A stretch of 53,824 nucleotides of DNA from Streptomyces oryzae. Its GTDB lineage: Bacteria; Actinomycetota; Actinomycetes; Streptomycetales; Streptomycetaceae. Location: contig NZ_JADKMA010000023.1 in assembly GCF_017676365.1 (NCBI RefSeq), positions 1 to 53,824 of the forward strand, given 5' to 3'. Below, one piece after another: positions 41,459-49,809 of this stretch. Position 1 is the stretch's first letter, and each line of letters starts with the position of its first letter. The position numbers and the translations under genes were made by a program. The notes beneath the pieces are model-generated. The model was not told where the DNA came from. It did not search any database and saw only the letters and a list, made by a program, of their open reading frames with translations.

Positions 41459-42168
41459 CGTGCCTCCGGGAAGTCCCAGAGCCGGCGCAGCGCGCTCTCG
41501 GTGAGGACGTCCCCCGGCTTCCCCTCCTCGACGAGCCGGCCGTTCTGGAGCAGCAGACAGTGGTCCGACTCCCGGGCCGCGCCGAGGTCGTGCGTGGCGT
41601 GGACCACGGTCGCCCCGTCGGCCGCGGCCGCACCGAGCGCGGCGGAGATGCTCTGCCGCGCTGCCATGTCCAGGCCGGTCGTCGGCTCGTCCAGCAGGAA
41701 GAGATCGGCCTCCTGGGCGAGTCCCTGTGCGACAAGCGCGCGTTGGTGCTGTCCGCCGGAGAGCTCGCCGAGCTGCCGTTCGGCCAGGTCGAGGATGCCG
41801 AGCCGGTCCATGCTGTCGCGTACGACGGAGCGGTCGTGAGCGGTCAGCCGCCGCCAGGCACCGCGATGGGCCCAGCGCCCCATGGTCACCGTTTCCCGCA
41901 CGGTGAGCGGGAGCGTGTCGGAGACCGCGCTGCGCTGCACGACGAAGCACGGCCGGGAGGCACTGCTCCTGTCCAGGGAGCCGGAGGTGAGCGGGCGTAC
42001 CCCCGCGAGCACGCTCAGCAGCGTCGACTTCCCCGAGCCGTTCGGACCGACGACGGCGGTGGTCGCCGACCGGGGGATGGACGCGGTGAGTTGCCGCAGC
42101 ACCGGCCGCCGGGGGTATCCGGCGGCCGCGTTGCGCAGCGTGACCTCGCAGGGCCTCGGCTGTGGCAT
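41455..42168 (-). CDS. aztA: Zinc ABC transporter ATP-binding protein AztA
   Basis: A 237-residue ABC ATPase: Walker A VVGPNGSGKSTLLSVL, Q-loop region, signature GELSGGQHQRALVAQGLA, Walker B LFLLDEPTTGLD and the H-loop VVHATHDLG. It is of the metal-type (ZnuC/AztA) subfamily and is divergent from the permease gene across a Zur-like palindrome. Start ATG at 42168. Confidence 0.9.
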   Translation of the reverse strand: MPQPRPCEVTLRNAAAGYPRRPVLRQLTASIPRSATTAVVGPNGSGKSTLLSVLAGVRPLTSGSLDRSSASRPCFVVQRSAVSDTLPLTVRETVTMGRWAHRGAWRRLTAHDRSVVRDSMDRLGILDLAERQLGELSGGQHQRALVAQGLAQEADLFLLDEPTTGLDMAARQSISAALGAAAADGATVVHATHDLGAARESDHCLLLQNGRLVEEGKPGDVLTESALRRLWDFPEAR

Positions 42169-42190
42169 GGCGGCATGTCCTCCCTTGTTG

Positions 42191-42211
42191 TTATGACAAT
42201 CATTTTCATTA
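42191..42211. promoter_or_regulatory. Zur-like operator between aztA and aztB
   Basis: The core TGACAATCATTTTCA (42194-42208) is a near-perfect palindrome with one mismatched pair and fits the actinobacterial Zur pattern TGAAAATNATTTTCA. The extended 21 bp pair at 8 of 10 positions. It stands in the 56-bp gap between divergent zinc transporter genes in otherwise GC-rich DNA, so it should repress both arms when zinc is sufficient. Confidence 0.8.
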
Positions 42212-42224
42212 TAGGCTCCGGGTC

Positions 42225-43148
42225 ATGGAGTGGTTGACCGGCCCGTTCGAAGTGGCCTTCCTTCAGCGGGCCTTGTGGAGCGGGATCCTGGTGTCCCTGA
42301 TCTGCGCCACCACCGGCATATGGGTGGTGCTGCGTGGCATGACGTTTCTCGGGGACGCCATGGCGCACGGCATGCTGCCCGGGGTCGCCGTCGCCTCGCT
42401 CTGCGGGGGCAACCTGCTGATCGGCGCGGCGGTGAGCGCGGGCGTGATGGCCTGCGGGGTGACGGCCCTGGGGCGGGCACCCCGGCTCTCCCGGGACACC
42501 GGGATCGGCCTGCTGTTCGTGGGCATGCTGTCGCTGGGCGTGATCATCGTCTCCCGGTCCCAGTCCTTCGCGGTGGACCTGACCGGATTCCTCTTCGGCG
42601 ACGTACTCGCGGTGCGGGAGCGGGATCTGACCGGCCTCGCCGTGGCGTTGTGCGTCGCGCTGCTCGTCTCCGCGCTGGGGTACCGCTCGTTCCTGGCCCT
42701 CGTCTTCGACGAGCGGAAGGCCCACACGCTCGGGCTGCGCCCCCGGCTGGCGCACGCTGCGCTGCTCGGGCTCGTCACGCTGGCCATCGTCACGTCGTTC
42801 CACGTGGTCGGCACGCTGTTGGTCTTCGGGCTGCTGATCGCTCCACCGGCGGCGGCGCTGCCGTGGTCGCAGCGGGTCCCGTTGGTGATGTGCGGTGCGG
42901 CGCTGTCCGGCGTGGCCGCGACCTTCATTGGGCTCCTCGTCTCCTGGCACCTCGGTACGGCTGCCGGGGCGACGATCGCCGCGGTCGCCGTCCTGCTGTT
43001 CTTCCTCTCGGCGCTGGCCTCCGGCGTACGGAACCGCCGGGCGGATGTCGCGCAGCCCGCTCCGGAAGACGAAAACCGAAGCGCAGGCAGCCGAGGCGAA
43101 GACGGCCGAAGCGAAAACCACCGAAGGGAGTACGAGCACTCAACATGA
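42225..43148 (+). CDS. aztB: Zinc ABC transporter permease AztB
   Basis: A 307-residue ABC-3-type metal permease with about eight transmembrane helices; VVLRGMTFLGDAMAHGMLPG is the family hallmark and SFHVVGTLLVFGLLIAPPAA the late conserved helix. The C-terminal 35 residues are hydrophilic and charged. Start ATG at 42225; its stop overlaps the aztD start as ATGA. Confidence 0.92.
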   Translation: MEWLTGPFEVAFLQRALWSGILVSLICATTGIWVVLRGMTFLGDAMAHGMLPGVAVASLCGGNLLIGAAVSAGVMACGVTALGRAPRLSRDTGIGLLFVGMLSLGVIIVSRSQSFAVDLTGFLFGDVLAVRERDLTGLAVALCVALLVSALGYRSFLALVFDERKAHTLGLRPRLAHAALLGLVTLAIVTSFHVVGTLLVFGLLIAPPAAALPWSQRVPLVMCGAALSGVAATFIGLLVSWHLGTAAGATIAAVAVLLFFLSALASGVRNRRADVAQPAPEDENRSAGSRGEDGRSENHRREYEHST

Positions 43149-44392
43149 ACTGGAGCCCGAAGAAAGGCGGGCCGGTGTCCGCCGCGGTCCTGTCGCTGGG
43201 GCTGCTGCTCGCCGGCTGCGCGGATCCCGGCGACGGAGAGAGCAGAGAGGGGAGAGGGGCCGACAGGAAGTCCGCGTCGTCTTCGAAGCCGCACGGATAC
43301 GTCGCGGGCGCCGAAGAGGCGGCGGAGCAGCAGTCCCGTCTCGTACTCGGAGACGCGGAGAGCGGCGAGATGCAGATTCTCGACCTCATCGAGGGGAGGA
43401 CCAGGCCGCTGGGCCGGATGGGCAAGGGCGCGGAACTCGTCACCGATGGCCGGTTCGCGTACGCCAACTCCAGCCGCGGTTCGAAGGTGTTCGACAGCGG
43501 CGCGTGGATGGTCGACCACGGAGACCATCTGCACTATTACCGGGCCAAGGCACGCGGCCTCGGCGCGGTCCGGGGAAAGCAGCCCGAGCACGTCTACAGC
43601 AGTCCATGGCTGACCGCTTTCACCTTCGCTGACGGAACCGCGCGACTGGTCGACCACGCGCAACTGGAGAAGGGCCGGATCCGGACGACAGGGTTCCTCG
43701 ACGGTATCGGGCGGGGCCCGGTCGTTCCCTTCAAGGAGAACGCACTCGTGCCTGTCGCCGGAACGGGCGGGGATTCCACGGTGGAGGTGCGTGACCGGAA
43801 GGGCAGGAAGAAGACCTCCCTCGGTGTGAAATGCCCTCAGCTGCGCGGCGCCGCGGTGACGCGGACCGGCGTCGTCTTCGGATGCGCAGACGGTGCGCTG
43901 TTCATCACGGAGAAACAGAAGAAACTCGCCCCGGAGAAGATCCCCTTCGGGCGGAAGGTGCCCGGTGACGAGCGGCCCGATGCCTTTCACAGCCGGTCGC
44001 TCGGCACCACGCTGACCGCGCGGGCAGGTGACACGGGTGTGTGGGTCCTGAACGTGGCCGAGCGCGAGTGGAAGCTGATCGAAACCGGGCCGGTAGCAGC
44101 GGTGAACAGCGCAGGCGAGGGCACCCCGCTTCTCGTACTGGACAACTCCGGCACGCTGAAGGCGTACGAGATCTCCACGGGGAAGCAGCTCGCCCGCAAA
44201 AAGCTCCTCTCTTCCCCGCCGAAAGCGAAGGACGTCTCCCGCGCGGTCATCGAGATCGACGCCAACCGCGCTTACGTCAATGACATGGCCGCCAGGAAGG
44301 TCCACGAGATCGACTACCACGACAGCCTCCGCAAAGCGCGTTCCTTCTCCCTGGACTTCAGGCCGTCCGAGATGGTGGAGACGGGGCGATGA
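43145..44392 (+). CDS. aztD: AztD-like zinc metallochaperone, lipoprotein
   Basis: A 415-residue exported protein. The signal peptide ends in the lipobox LLAGC (Cys25), followed by a Ser/Lys-rich linker and a repetitive beta-propeller-like region. The motif H125-G-D-H128-L-H130 matches a zinc-binding site as in AztD, the periplasmic chaperone that passes zinc to AztC in Paracoccus and Citrobacter. Start ATG at 43145. Its stop overlaps aztC (ATGA). A lipoprotein anchor suits a Gram-positive with no periplasm. Confidence 0.85.
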   Translation: MNWSPKKGGPVSAAVLSLGLLLAGCADPGDGESREGRGADRKSASSSKPHGYVAGAEEAAEQQSRLVLGDAESGEMQILDLIEGRTRPLGRMGKGAELVTDGRFAYANSSRGSKVFDSGAWMVDHGDHLHYYRAKARGLGAVRGKQPEHVYSSPWLTAFTFADGTARLVDHAQLEKGRIRTTGFLDGIGRGPVVPFKENALVPVAGTGGDSTVEVRDRKGRKKTSLGVKCPQLRGAAVTRTGVVFGCADGALFITEKQKKLAPEKIPFGRKVPGDERPDAFHSRSLGTTLTARAGDTGVWVLNVAEREWKLIETGPVAAVNSAGEGTPLLVLDNSGTLKAYEISTGKQLARKKLLSSPPKAKDVSRAVIEIDANRAYVNDMAARKVHEIDYHDSLRKARSFSLDFRPSEMVETGR

Positions 44393-45138
44393 CGGCCGCC
44401 GTGCGTACCGGACGCCCCGGCAGGCGCGGCACGGCCATGGGCGTCCTCGTGCTCGTCTGCGCGCTGCTCGCCGGCCTCGCGGGATGCGTCGGGAGCAAGA
44501 AAGAGCGCCCCACCGTGGTGGTCACCACCAACATCCTGGGCGACCTCACCCGCCAAGTAGTCGGCGGCGAGGCCGAGGTGAAAGTGCTCATGAAGCCGAA
44601 CGCCGACCCCCACTCCTTCGGCGTCTCGGCCACCGAGGCCGCACAGATCGAGAGCGCCGACCTGGTGGTGTACAACGGCCTGGGCCTGGAAGAGAACGTG
44701 CTGCGCCACGTGGAAGCGGCCAAGGAAGCTGACGTCCCCACCCTCGGCGTCGCCTCCGCGGTGCACCCCCTCACCTACCGTACGGACGACACCGAGGGGC
44801 AGCCCGACCCGCACTTCTGGACCGACCCCTCCCGCGTCCGCAAAGCCGTCCGCATCATCGGCGACGCGGTAGCCGGACATGTCGCCGGCGTCGACAAGAG
44901 TGCCGTCAAGGCGCAAGCCGCCGCGTACGGCAAGAAGATCGGGCAGCTCGACGCCTGGATGAAACAGCGCTTCGACACCATTCCCAAGAGCCGGCGGAAG
45001 CTGGTGACCAACCACCATGTGTTCGGGTATCTGGCCCGGCGCTTCGATTACGCGATCGATCTGACATCCGGGAAGAAGAAGGCGACCGGCACCTTCAAGG
45101 AGAAGCCGAACGAGATCACCGGAGTGGCGACGGAGTAA
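44389..45138 (+). CDS. aztC: AztC-like zinc-binding protein, lacking its C-terminal lobe
   Basis: A 249-residue cluster A-I (ZnuA/AztC) solute-binding protein; the family is usually about 300 residues or more. The lipobox is LAGC (Cys33). Zinc ligands H75 (NADPHSFG), H142 (PDPHFWTDP) and H209/H210 (TNHHVFGYLARRF) are present. The protein then leaves the family pattern after FDYAIDLTSGKKKATG and stops, so most of the C-terminal lobe and the fourth acidic ligand are absent. A terminator hairpin follows 2 bp after the stop, so the short form may be fixed rather than a fresh frameshift. It may bind zinc weakly or be non-functional. Confidence 0.82.
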   Translation: MTAAVRTGRPGRRGTAMGVLVLVCALLAGLAGCVGSKKERPTVVVTTNILGDLTRQVVGGEAEVKVLMKPNADPHSFGVSATEAAQIESADLVVYNGLGLEENVLRHVEAAKEADVPTLGVASAVHPLTYRTDDTEGQPDPHFWTDPSRVRKAVRIIGDAVAGHVAGVDKSAVKAQAAAYGKKIGQLDAWMKQRFDTIPKSRRKLVTNHHVFGYLARRFDYAIDLTSGKKKATGTFKEKPNEITGVATE

Positions 45139-45140
45139 CC

Positions 45141-45171
45141 GCGCACCGGACGCAGCGCCTCGCCGGTGCGC
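45141..45171. terminator. Terminator between convergent aztC and tocopherol-cyclase-like genes
   Basis: GCGCACCGG and CCGGTGCGC form a perfect 9-bp stem with a 13-nt loop. It fills the 36-bp gap between the two stop codons. Confidence 0.75.
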
Positions 45172-45174
45172 TCC

Positions 45175-46152
45175 TCAAGGAGACCGGGGTGCCCGGCCCC
45201 GTTCCAGGCTGGCGAGGCGGGAGGTGCCCGCGTACAGCGGCTTGCCGTCGCGGGTGACCTCCAGCCGGACCGTGCCCGCCAAGTGCTGCTCGGAGTAGCC
45301 GAGGTGGTGGGGGGTCAGTGCGGGGATGGGCAGCCGGAGGAGGGGGCTGTCCGCTCCCTGACCGCTGACGCGCACCCGGTGGCGCGGGCCGGTGGCCGTC
45401 AGGCGCCAGTGGTCGGCCCGAACCCCGCCGCGCACGATGGCCGCGGGCGGAAACAGATCGAGGCGCCTGCCACCGAGGCACAGGACCAGCCCGTTCACGG
45501 GCACGGTGGCGCGGCCCCTCCCCAGCAGGCCCCCGGCGAAGGCCACCCGGACGTCGGGACGGTCGAAGTCCTGGGCCTGGCCCCACCACCAGGCGGGCGG
45601 AAAGCCCCGCCCCCACGACTTCTCGGCGTACACCTGGCAGCCCGCCAGGTCCCAGTGCTCGTCCCCCAGCCGCGCGGCACCCTCGGCCCGGGCCTCGAAC
45701 AGGTAGGGGTGCCAGTAGTGGTTGAGCCCTGGCAGCAGCGAGAACACCCCGGCGCCCGGCAGCAGCGTCCGGCGCCGGGTGCCCGGAAAGAGAGCCACCT
45801 CCAGCTCCGCGTCGTCCAGGGAGACCCGTAGCCGGTCCCGTACGCCGGAGGCCCCCGTCCGGTCGCGTACGAAGGAGAGTGCGGGAGCCGCCTCGATGGC
45901 GAAGCGGTCGGTGCCGGCCCATGCGTCGTCGAGCGTTGTGGACCGGACGAGGGAGAGGGGGCTCGCCGCCACGACCACGGTCCCCCAGGCGCGGCCGTGC
46001 TGATGGCTGACCCCGCAGGCGACCTCCAGCACCCGGTGGCGTACCGGGTCGGTGAACCGCCACAGATAGCCCTCCATCAACGACCGGTGCGAGGGGAGCG
46101 GGTCTCCCCACGGCAGATCCGCTCCTGTGCGCCGCCACGCCGCGCGCGGCAC
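45175..46152 (-). CDS. Tocopherol cyclase-family protein (VTE1-like)
   Basis: A 325-residue protein of the tocopherol cyclase family, which closes the chromanol ring of prenylated hydroquinones. The family signature is visible as LPSHRSLMEGYLWRFTDP near the N-terminus and CQVYAEKSWGRGFPPAWWW mid-protein, where the invariant VYAEKnWGkgFP-WWW block is expected; LNHYWHPYLFEARAEGAARL lies between. It is shorter than plant VTE1, close to cyanobacterial forms. GTG at 46152 has only a close GAGG, but later starts would cut into the signature. It is the last gene of the prenyl operon, 1 bp after the prenyl diphosphate synthase. Confidence 0.83.
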   Translation of the reverse strand: MPRAAWRRTGADLPWGDPLPSHRSLMEGYLWRFTDPVRHRVLEVACGVSHQHGRAWGTVVVAASPLSLVRSTTLDDAWAGTDRFAIEAAPALSFVRDRTGASGVRDRLRVSLDDAELEVALFPGTRRRTLLPGAGVFSLLPGLNHYWHPYLFEARAEGAARLGDEHWDLAGCQVYAEKSWGRGFPPAWWWGQAQDFDRPDVRVAFAGGLLGRGRATVPVNGLVLCLGGRRLDLFPPAAIVRGGVRADHWRLTATGPRHRVRVSGQGADSPLLRLPIPALTPHHLGYSEQHLAGTVRLEVTRDGKPLYAGTSRLASLERGRAPRSP

Positions 46153-46153
46153 C

Positions 46154-47272
46154 TCAGGAGCCCCGCCGGGTCAGATAGGCGGCCATGGCGGCGAACCGCG
46201 CGCGCGTCTCGGCGGACATGGGCACCGCCGCGAGCATCCGAAGGGCCAGCGCGGTCTGGTGTTCGGCTTCCCGCCGGGTGGCCTCCTCGCCGCCCGCCTC
46301 ACCGATCAGCTCCAGGACCCCGGGCAGTGCCTCCCGGTTCAGGGGTGTCTCCGCGCGGGTCAGCAGGTCCCGCAGCCGCGCGGAAGCGGGCGTGTCCGCC
46401 GTCAGCGCGAGGAGGACCGGAATGGTCTTCCGCGCCTGGAGAAGGTCGTCCCCGACAGGCTTGCCCGTGCGCTGCCGGTCGCCCCACAGCCCGAGGATGT
46501 CGTCGGCGCACTGGAACGCCACCCCCATGTGCCGGCCGAAGGCGGCGAAGCGGGCCACCTGCCGCGGCAGGCCGCCCGCGAGCACGGCCCCCAAGGCCGC
46601 CGCGCAGGCCAGCAGCGCCCCCGTCTTGCCCCGGGCAGCTGCCCGGTACTCGGCGACCGAGACCGCTTCCGGCCCTGCCCAGGGCCGCTGGACGAAGCCG
46701 AGGTCCCTGACCTGCCCGTACATGGTGGCGATGAGAGCGCGGTTGAGCAGTGCGGCCGCTACGGCCGAGCGCTCGTCGCGCCGCCTCAAGAGGGCATCCA
46801 TGGCCAGCACATGGAGACCGTCACCCGCCAGCAGGGCCGGGCCGACGCCGAACTGCCGCCACAGTGCGGGCCTGCCGCGCCGGGTGGCGTCCCCGTCCGT
46901 GATGTCGTCGTGGACCAGCGTGAAATTGTGCACCAGCTCCACGGCGACGGCTCCGGGCACGGCACGCTCGGCCGGCGCGCCCAGCGCCTCGGCGGCGAGA
47001 TACACCAGCGCGGGCCGCACTGCTTTCCCGCTGTCCGCCCCTGCTGGTGACGCGGCCTCAGGTACCTCGTCCACCTCATCCGACGCCCGCCCCGGTCCCT
47101 CGGGCCCGTACGAGTGCTGCCATCCGAACTGGTAGGCGCCTGCTGCGGCGAGTGGGCCGGGCAGGCGGGCAACGGCTTCCCGGAGCGCGGGCTGCGTCCA
47201 CCGGCGGGCGCGCTCGCACATCTGCTGGGCGACCCGGAGCTCGGAGGGAGTCGCCCCCGCCGCGGTGGTCAT
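46154..47272 (-). CDS. Polyprenyl diphosphate synthase (short-chain, probable GGPP synthase)
   Basis: A 372-residue trans-prenyltransferase. The first Asp-rich motif is NFTLVHDDITDGDATRRGRP (DDxxD) and the second AFQCADDILGLWGD. The residue five before the first motif is Phe, which suits short chains (C15-C20) but does not fix length. ATG at 47272 overlaps the UbiA stop as ATGA. It supplies the prenyl donor for the UbiA enzyme of the same operon. Confidence 0.9.
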   Translation of the reverse strand: MTTAAGATPSELRVAQQMCERARRWTQPALREAVARLPGPLAAAGAYQFGWQHSYGPEGPGRASDEVDEVPEAASPAGADSGKAVRPALVYLAAEALGAPAERAVPGAVAVELVHNFTLVHDDITDGDATRRGRPALWRQFGVGPALLAGDGLHVLAMDALLRRRDERSAVAAALLNRALIATMYGQVRDLGFVQRPWAGPEAVSVAEYRAAARGKTGALLACAAALGAVLAGGLPRQVARFAAFGRHMGVAFQCADDILGLWGDRQRTGKPVGDDLLQARKTIPVLLALTADTPASARLRDLLTRAETPLNREALPGVLELIGEAGGEEATRREAEHQTALALRMLAAVPMSAETRARFAAMAAYLTRRGS

Positions 47273-48378
47273 GCCCGCTCGGCCCGCCCTTCGGCCAGAG
47301 CCGGCTCTCCGGGCAGCGCGTCCGCAGCCGCCCGCCGCCGCGCCGCCAGCGCGGTACGCGCCAGCCACCACGCGAACGCGACGGTGGTGCCTGCCGCGAG
47401 GGCCACCCACAGCCCGGGCGCTGGCCTGCCCCGCAGCGCCAGGTCGGCCAGCAGCGCGACCATGGTGCCGCAGGTGGTCAGCGGCAGCTGCATGGAAGCC
47501 CAGAAGGTGACACCGTCAGCCCTGCGCCGCTCCGCCATGGCCCCGGTACGCAGCGCCCGCAGTACGTAGAGCCCGGCCGGAGCACAGGCCAGCTGGGCCA
47601 CCGCGACCACGAGCGGCAGCTCACCCGCCGCGGCCAGGGCCAGCACCCCGGTGTACAGGGAACCCTGGCCAGCGGCGTACAGCCGGGCCAGTCGCCGGGG
47701 CCCCAGAGCCGAGGCGAGGGTGTTCTTGCCGACGAGCCGGTCGCCCTCGATATCGGCGAGGTTCATGATCAGGCAGCGCAGCACCTGAAGCACACACACG
47801 AGCGCGGTGCACCACAGCAGGAGCGGTGAGAGCGAACCCGACTGCAACAGCGCGGCCAGCACAGGGCCCATGCCGTACAGCACCGCCGCACAGGTCACCT
47901 CGCCCAGTGCGTGGTAGTTCAGCCGCAGTGGCGGCGCCGTGTAGAACCACGCCAGAGCCATCAGCGCGACGGCCAGCAGCCGGGTGGTCAGGGTCGGCAT
48001 CGCGGCGGTCAGTGCGATGCCGGTGAAGAGGGTCACGAAAGCGGACGCGAGGCTCACCGTCGGGCTGAGCAGCCCCTCGACCAGAGCGCGGCTGCCGCCG
48101 GTCCACGCGGTGGGGGAGGGGTTGGCCCGGTCGGCTTCCAGGTCGAAGTACTCGTTGCAGAAGTGCGTCATCAGATGCGTCGTCCAGGCGAAGCCCAAGG
48201 TGAGCAGATACCAGGAGAGCGCGAAGTCCCCACTCGCGTGGACGGCCAGGGTGACGCCGAAACCCGTCACCATCATGCTCTGGAAGAGGAACTTGACACG
48301 CGCCAGCCTGAGGAAGGCGGCCGCCGTGCCCGGGGCCACGGAGGCGCCGGGCGGCTCCGTCGCGCTCATTGGGCTCAC
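47269..48378 (-). CDS. UbiA-family aromatic prenyltransferase, probable homogentisate prenyltransferase
   Basis: A 369-residue integral membrane protein with about nine helices. The two Mg-diphosphate motifs are THFCNEYFDLEADRAN (NxxxDxxxD) and IMNLADIEGDRLVGKNTLA (DxEGD). With 4-hydroxyphenylpyruvate dioxygenase encoded in the divergent arm, homogentisate is the likely acceptor. MenA-type dihydroxynaphthoate prenylation is the alternative by fold. GTG at 48378 overlaps the upstream methyltransferase stop as GTGA and has AGAGG upstream; ATG at 48369 is possible. Confidence 0.88.
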   Translation of the reverse strand: MSPMSATEPPGASVAPGTAAAFLRLARVKFLFQSMMVTGFGVTLAVHASGDFALSWYLLTLGFAWTTHLMTHFCNEYFDLEADRANPSPTAWTGGSRALVEGLLSPTVSLASAFVTLFTGIALTAAMPTLTTRLLAVALMALAWFYTAPPLRLNYHALGEVTCAAVLYGMGPVLAALLQSGSLSPLLLWCTALVCVLQVLRCLIMNLADIEGDRLVGKNTLASALGPRRLARLYAAGQGSLYTGVLALAAAGELPLVVAVAQLACAPAGLYVLRALRTGAMAERRRADGVTFWASMQLPLTTCGTMVALLADLALRGRPAPGLWVALAAGTTVAFAWWLARTALAARRRAAADALPGEPALAEGRAERA

Positions 48379-49472
48379 GGGGCCTCTTTGGTGGCCACGA
48401 TGATCCCGTGCGGCGTCCAGCCCGGTACGGGAAAGCGTTCGACGGCTCCGAACCCTGCCTCCCGCAGGCACCGCTCGTGCACGCGCCAGGGGTAGATCAT
48501 GCCGCCTTCGGCGGGCAACGCGGCGAAGTAGACGCTGTCCAGGGCCGCGACGAGAGGTCCGTCCCCCTCGTCGTTCGACATGGAGTTGAAGATCACCACC
48601 CGGCCGCCCGGCGCGAGGGCCGCGTGCGCCTTCCGCAGCAGCGCGGTGTTCTGCTCCGGGGTCCAGATGACGAGCTGATGGGCGAACAGCACACAGTCCA
48701 TGCCCGAAGGAAACGGATCGGCGAACATGTCGCACGGCTGGACGGAGACGCGCTCGGACAGCCCGGCCCGCTCGACGCTCGCAGCCGTCATCCCGGCCGA
48801 GGCCGGGATCTCCAGTACGGTGACCTCCAGCCCCGGGTTGTGCCGGGCCAGCGCGATGGCGTTGACCGCGTCACCGCCGCCGCAGTCGAGCAGCCGGCGG
48901 GTGTGCGTCAGATCGAGCGTGTGCACCAGATGGGTGTTGGCCAGCTCGGACCAGGACTTCATATAGCGGTAGAAGACCGACTCCAGCCGCGGGTTGCCGC
49001 CCAGCCGCTGATAGAGGTCCGGCTGGTCCCCGGGGACGCGGCGCAGGCCCACATTGGTGTTCCGCAGCAGCGACTCGGCGAAGTCGGCCTGCCCCTCGTA
49101 CACGATGTCCTGCTCGAAGGCGACGGTGTCCTTGATCTTCTGCCAGGTGCCGTCGGCGCGCAGCGAGGCGACGAGGTCGGCGACGCGGTAGCCGGAGCCG
49201 TCCTTGACGGTCAGCCCGAGCGCGGTGCTCCCCAGCAGCAGGACCGCGCAGGCCCGCTCCTGAAGCCCCAGTTGCTCCCTGACCTCCTCCTCCGACAGGG
49301 GGCCGCGTTCCGCCAGAAGGTCGAGCAGCCCCAGCTCGCAGGCGGCGTTCAGGTACTGGAAGGCGGCGTGCCCGAAGAGGATGAACGACAGGCGGTCCAT
49401 CGTCAGAGGGGGGACCGACGGGGCGGAGACGTGGCCAACAGTGCTCGGCCGCGTGGTCGTCGAGGAGGTCAC
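48375..49472 (-). CDS. SAM-dependent methyltransferase (family 2 fold), possible ring C-methyltransferase
   Basis: A 365-residue enzyme with an N-terminal winged-helix dimerisation domain (GHAAFQYLNAACELGLLDLL) and a Rossmann SAM domain (TRRLLDCGGGDAVNAIALAR, then VTVLEIPA). In plant-type O-methyltransferases the catalytic histidine stands in an H-D-W motif; here the aligned stretch is AHQLVIWTPEQ with Val at that place. The loss of this base suggests that it does not perform ordinary O-methylation. Context suggests ring methylation of a prenylated quinol. Start GTG at 49472. It is the first gene of the minus-strand arm. Confidence 0.82.
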   Translation of the reverse strand: MTSSTTTRPSTVGHVSAPSVPPLTMDRLSFILFGHAAFQYLNAACELGLLDLLAERGPLSEEEVREQLGLQERACAVLLLGSTALGLTVKDGSGYRVADLVASLRADGTWQKIKDTVAFEQDIVYEGQADFAESLLRNTNVGLRRVPGDQPDLYQRLGGNPRLESVFYRYMKSWSELANTHLVHTLDLTHTRRLLDCGGGDAVNAIALARHNPGLEVTVLEIPASAGMTAASVERAGLSERVSVQPCDMFADPFPSGMDCVLFAHQLVIWTPEQNTALLRKAHAALAPGGRVVIFNSMSNDEGDGPLVAALDSVYFAALPAEGGMIYPWRVHERCLREAGFGAVERFPVPGWTPHGIIVATKEAP

Positions 49473-49809
49473 GTGACACCCTTCTTCTTCAGTGAGAGGG
49501 CTGCTATTTCGTGAACAGGGTCGTCGGGAGGCACACACAGCTGCCGGGACGCACTCACAAGGGGGGCCGAATTCCACGGCCCGGCGATCAATTGCAGCCG
49601 GTGGTGATCGCTAATCACGCGATGGGCCTGCGGCGTCAAACTTTCACTTGGCCGAGTGACGGGACATTGCTGACACCCCTGTGGTGACCGGCGCCCCGGC
49701 CGGCGGAACGTACCGTCTGTGGCGTGCGCGGCTTCATGCCGCCCGGCATCTCCGCACCGATCCACGCACCGATCTTCACGCCGCCTGACGCCGTGCAAAG
49801 GACCAGTTC
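49473..49809. promoter_or_regulatory. Divergent promoter of the tocopherol-like locus with overlapping palindromes
   Basis: A 337-bp gap between the two arms. GCGATCA-N14-TGATCGC (49584-49611) is a perfect 7-bp inverted repeat. GTGAT-N5-ATCAC (49604-49618), also perfect, overlaps its right arm. The stretch is lower in GC than its surroundings. One regulator could control both operons from here; none is encoded in the cluster itself. Neither -35 nor -10 is convincing. Confidence 0.5.

Noticed and set aside
45126..45180. A simple frameshift restoring the AztC C-terminus
   Set aside because: The next frame gives only a short, weak resemblance and runs into a terminator and the convergent gene within about 15 codons; not enough sequence remains for the missing lobe.
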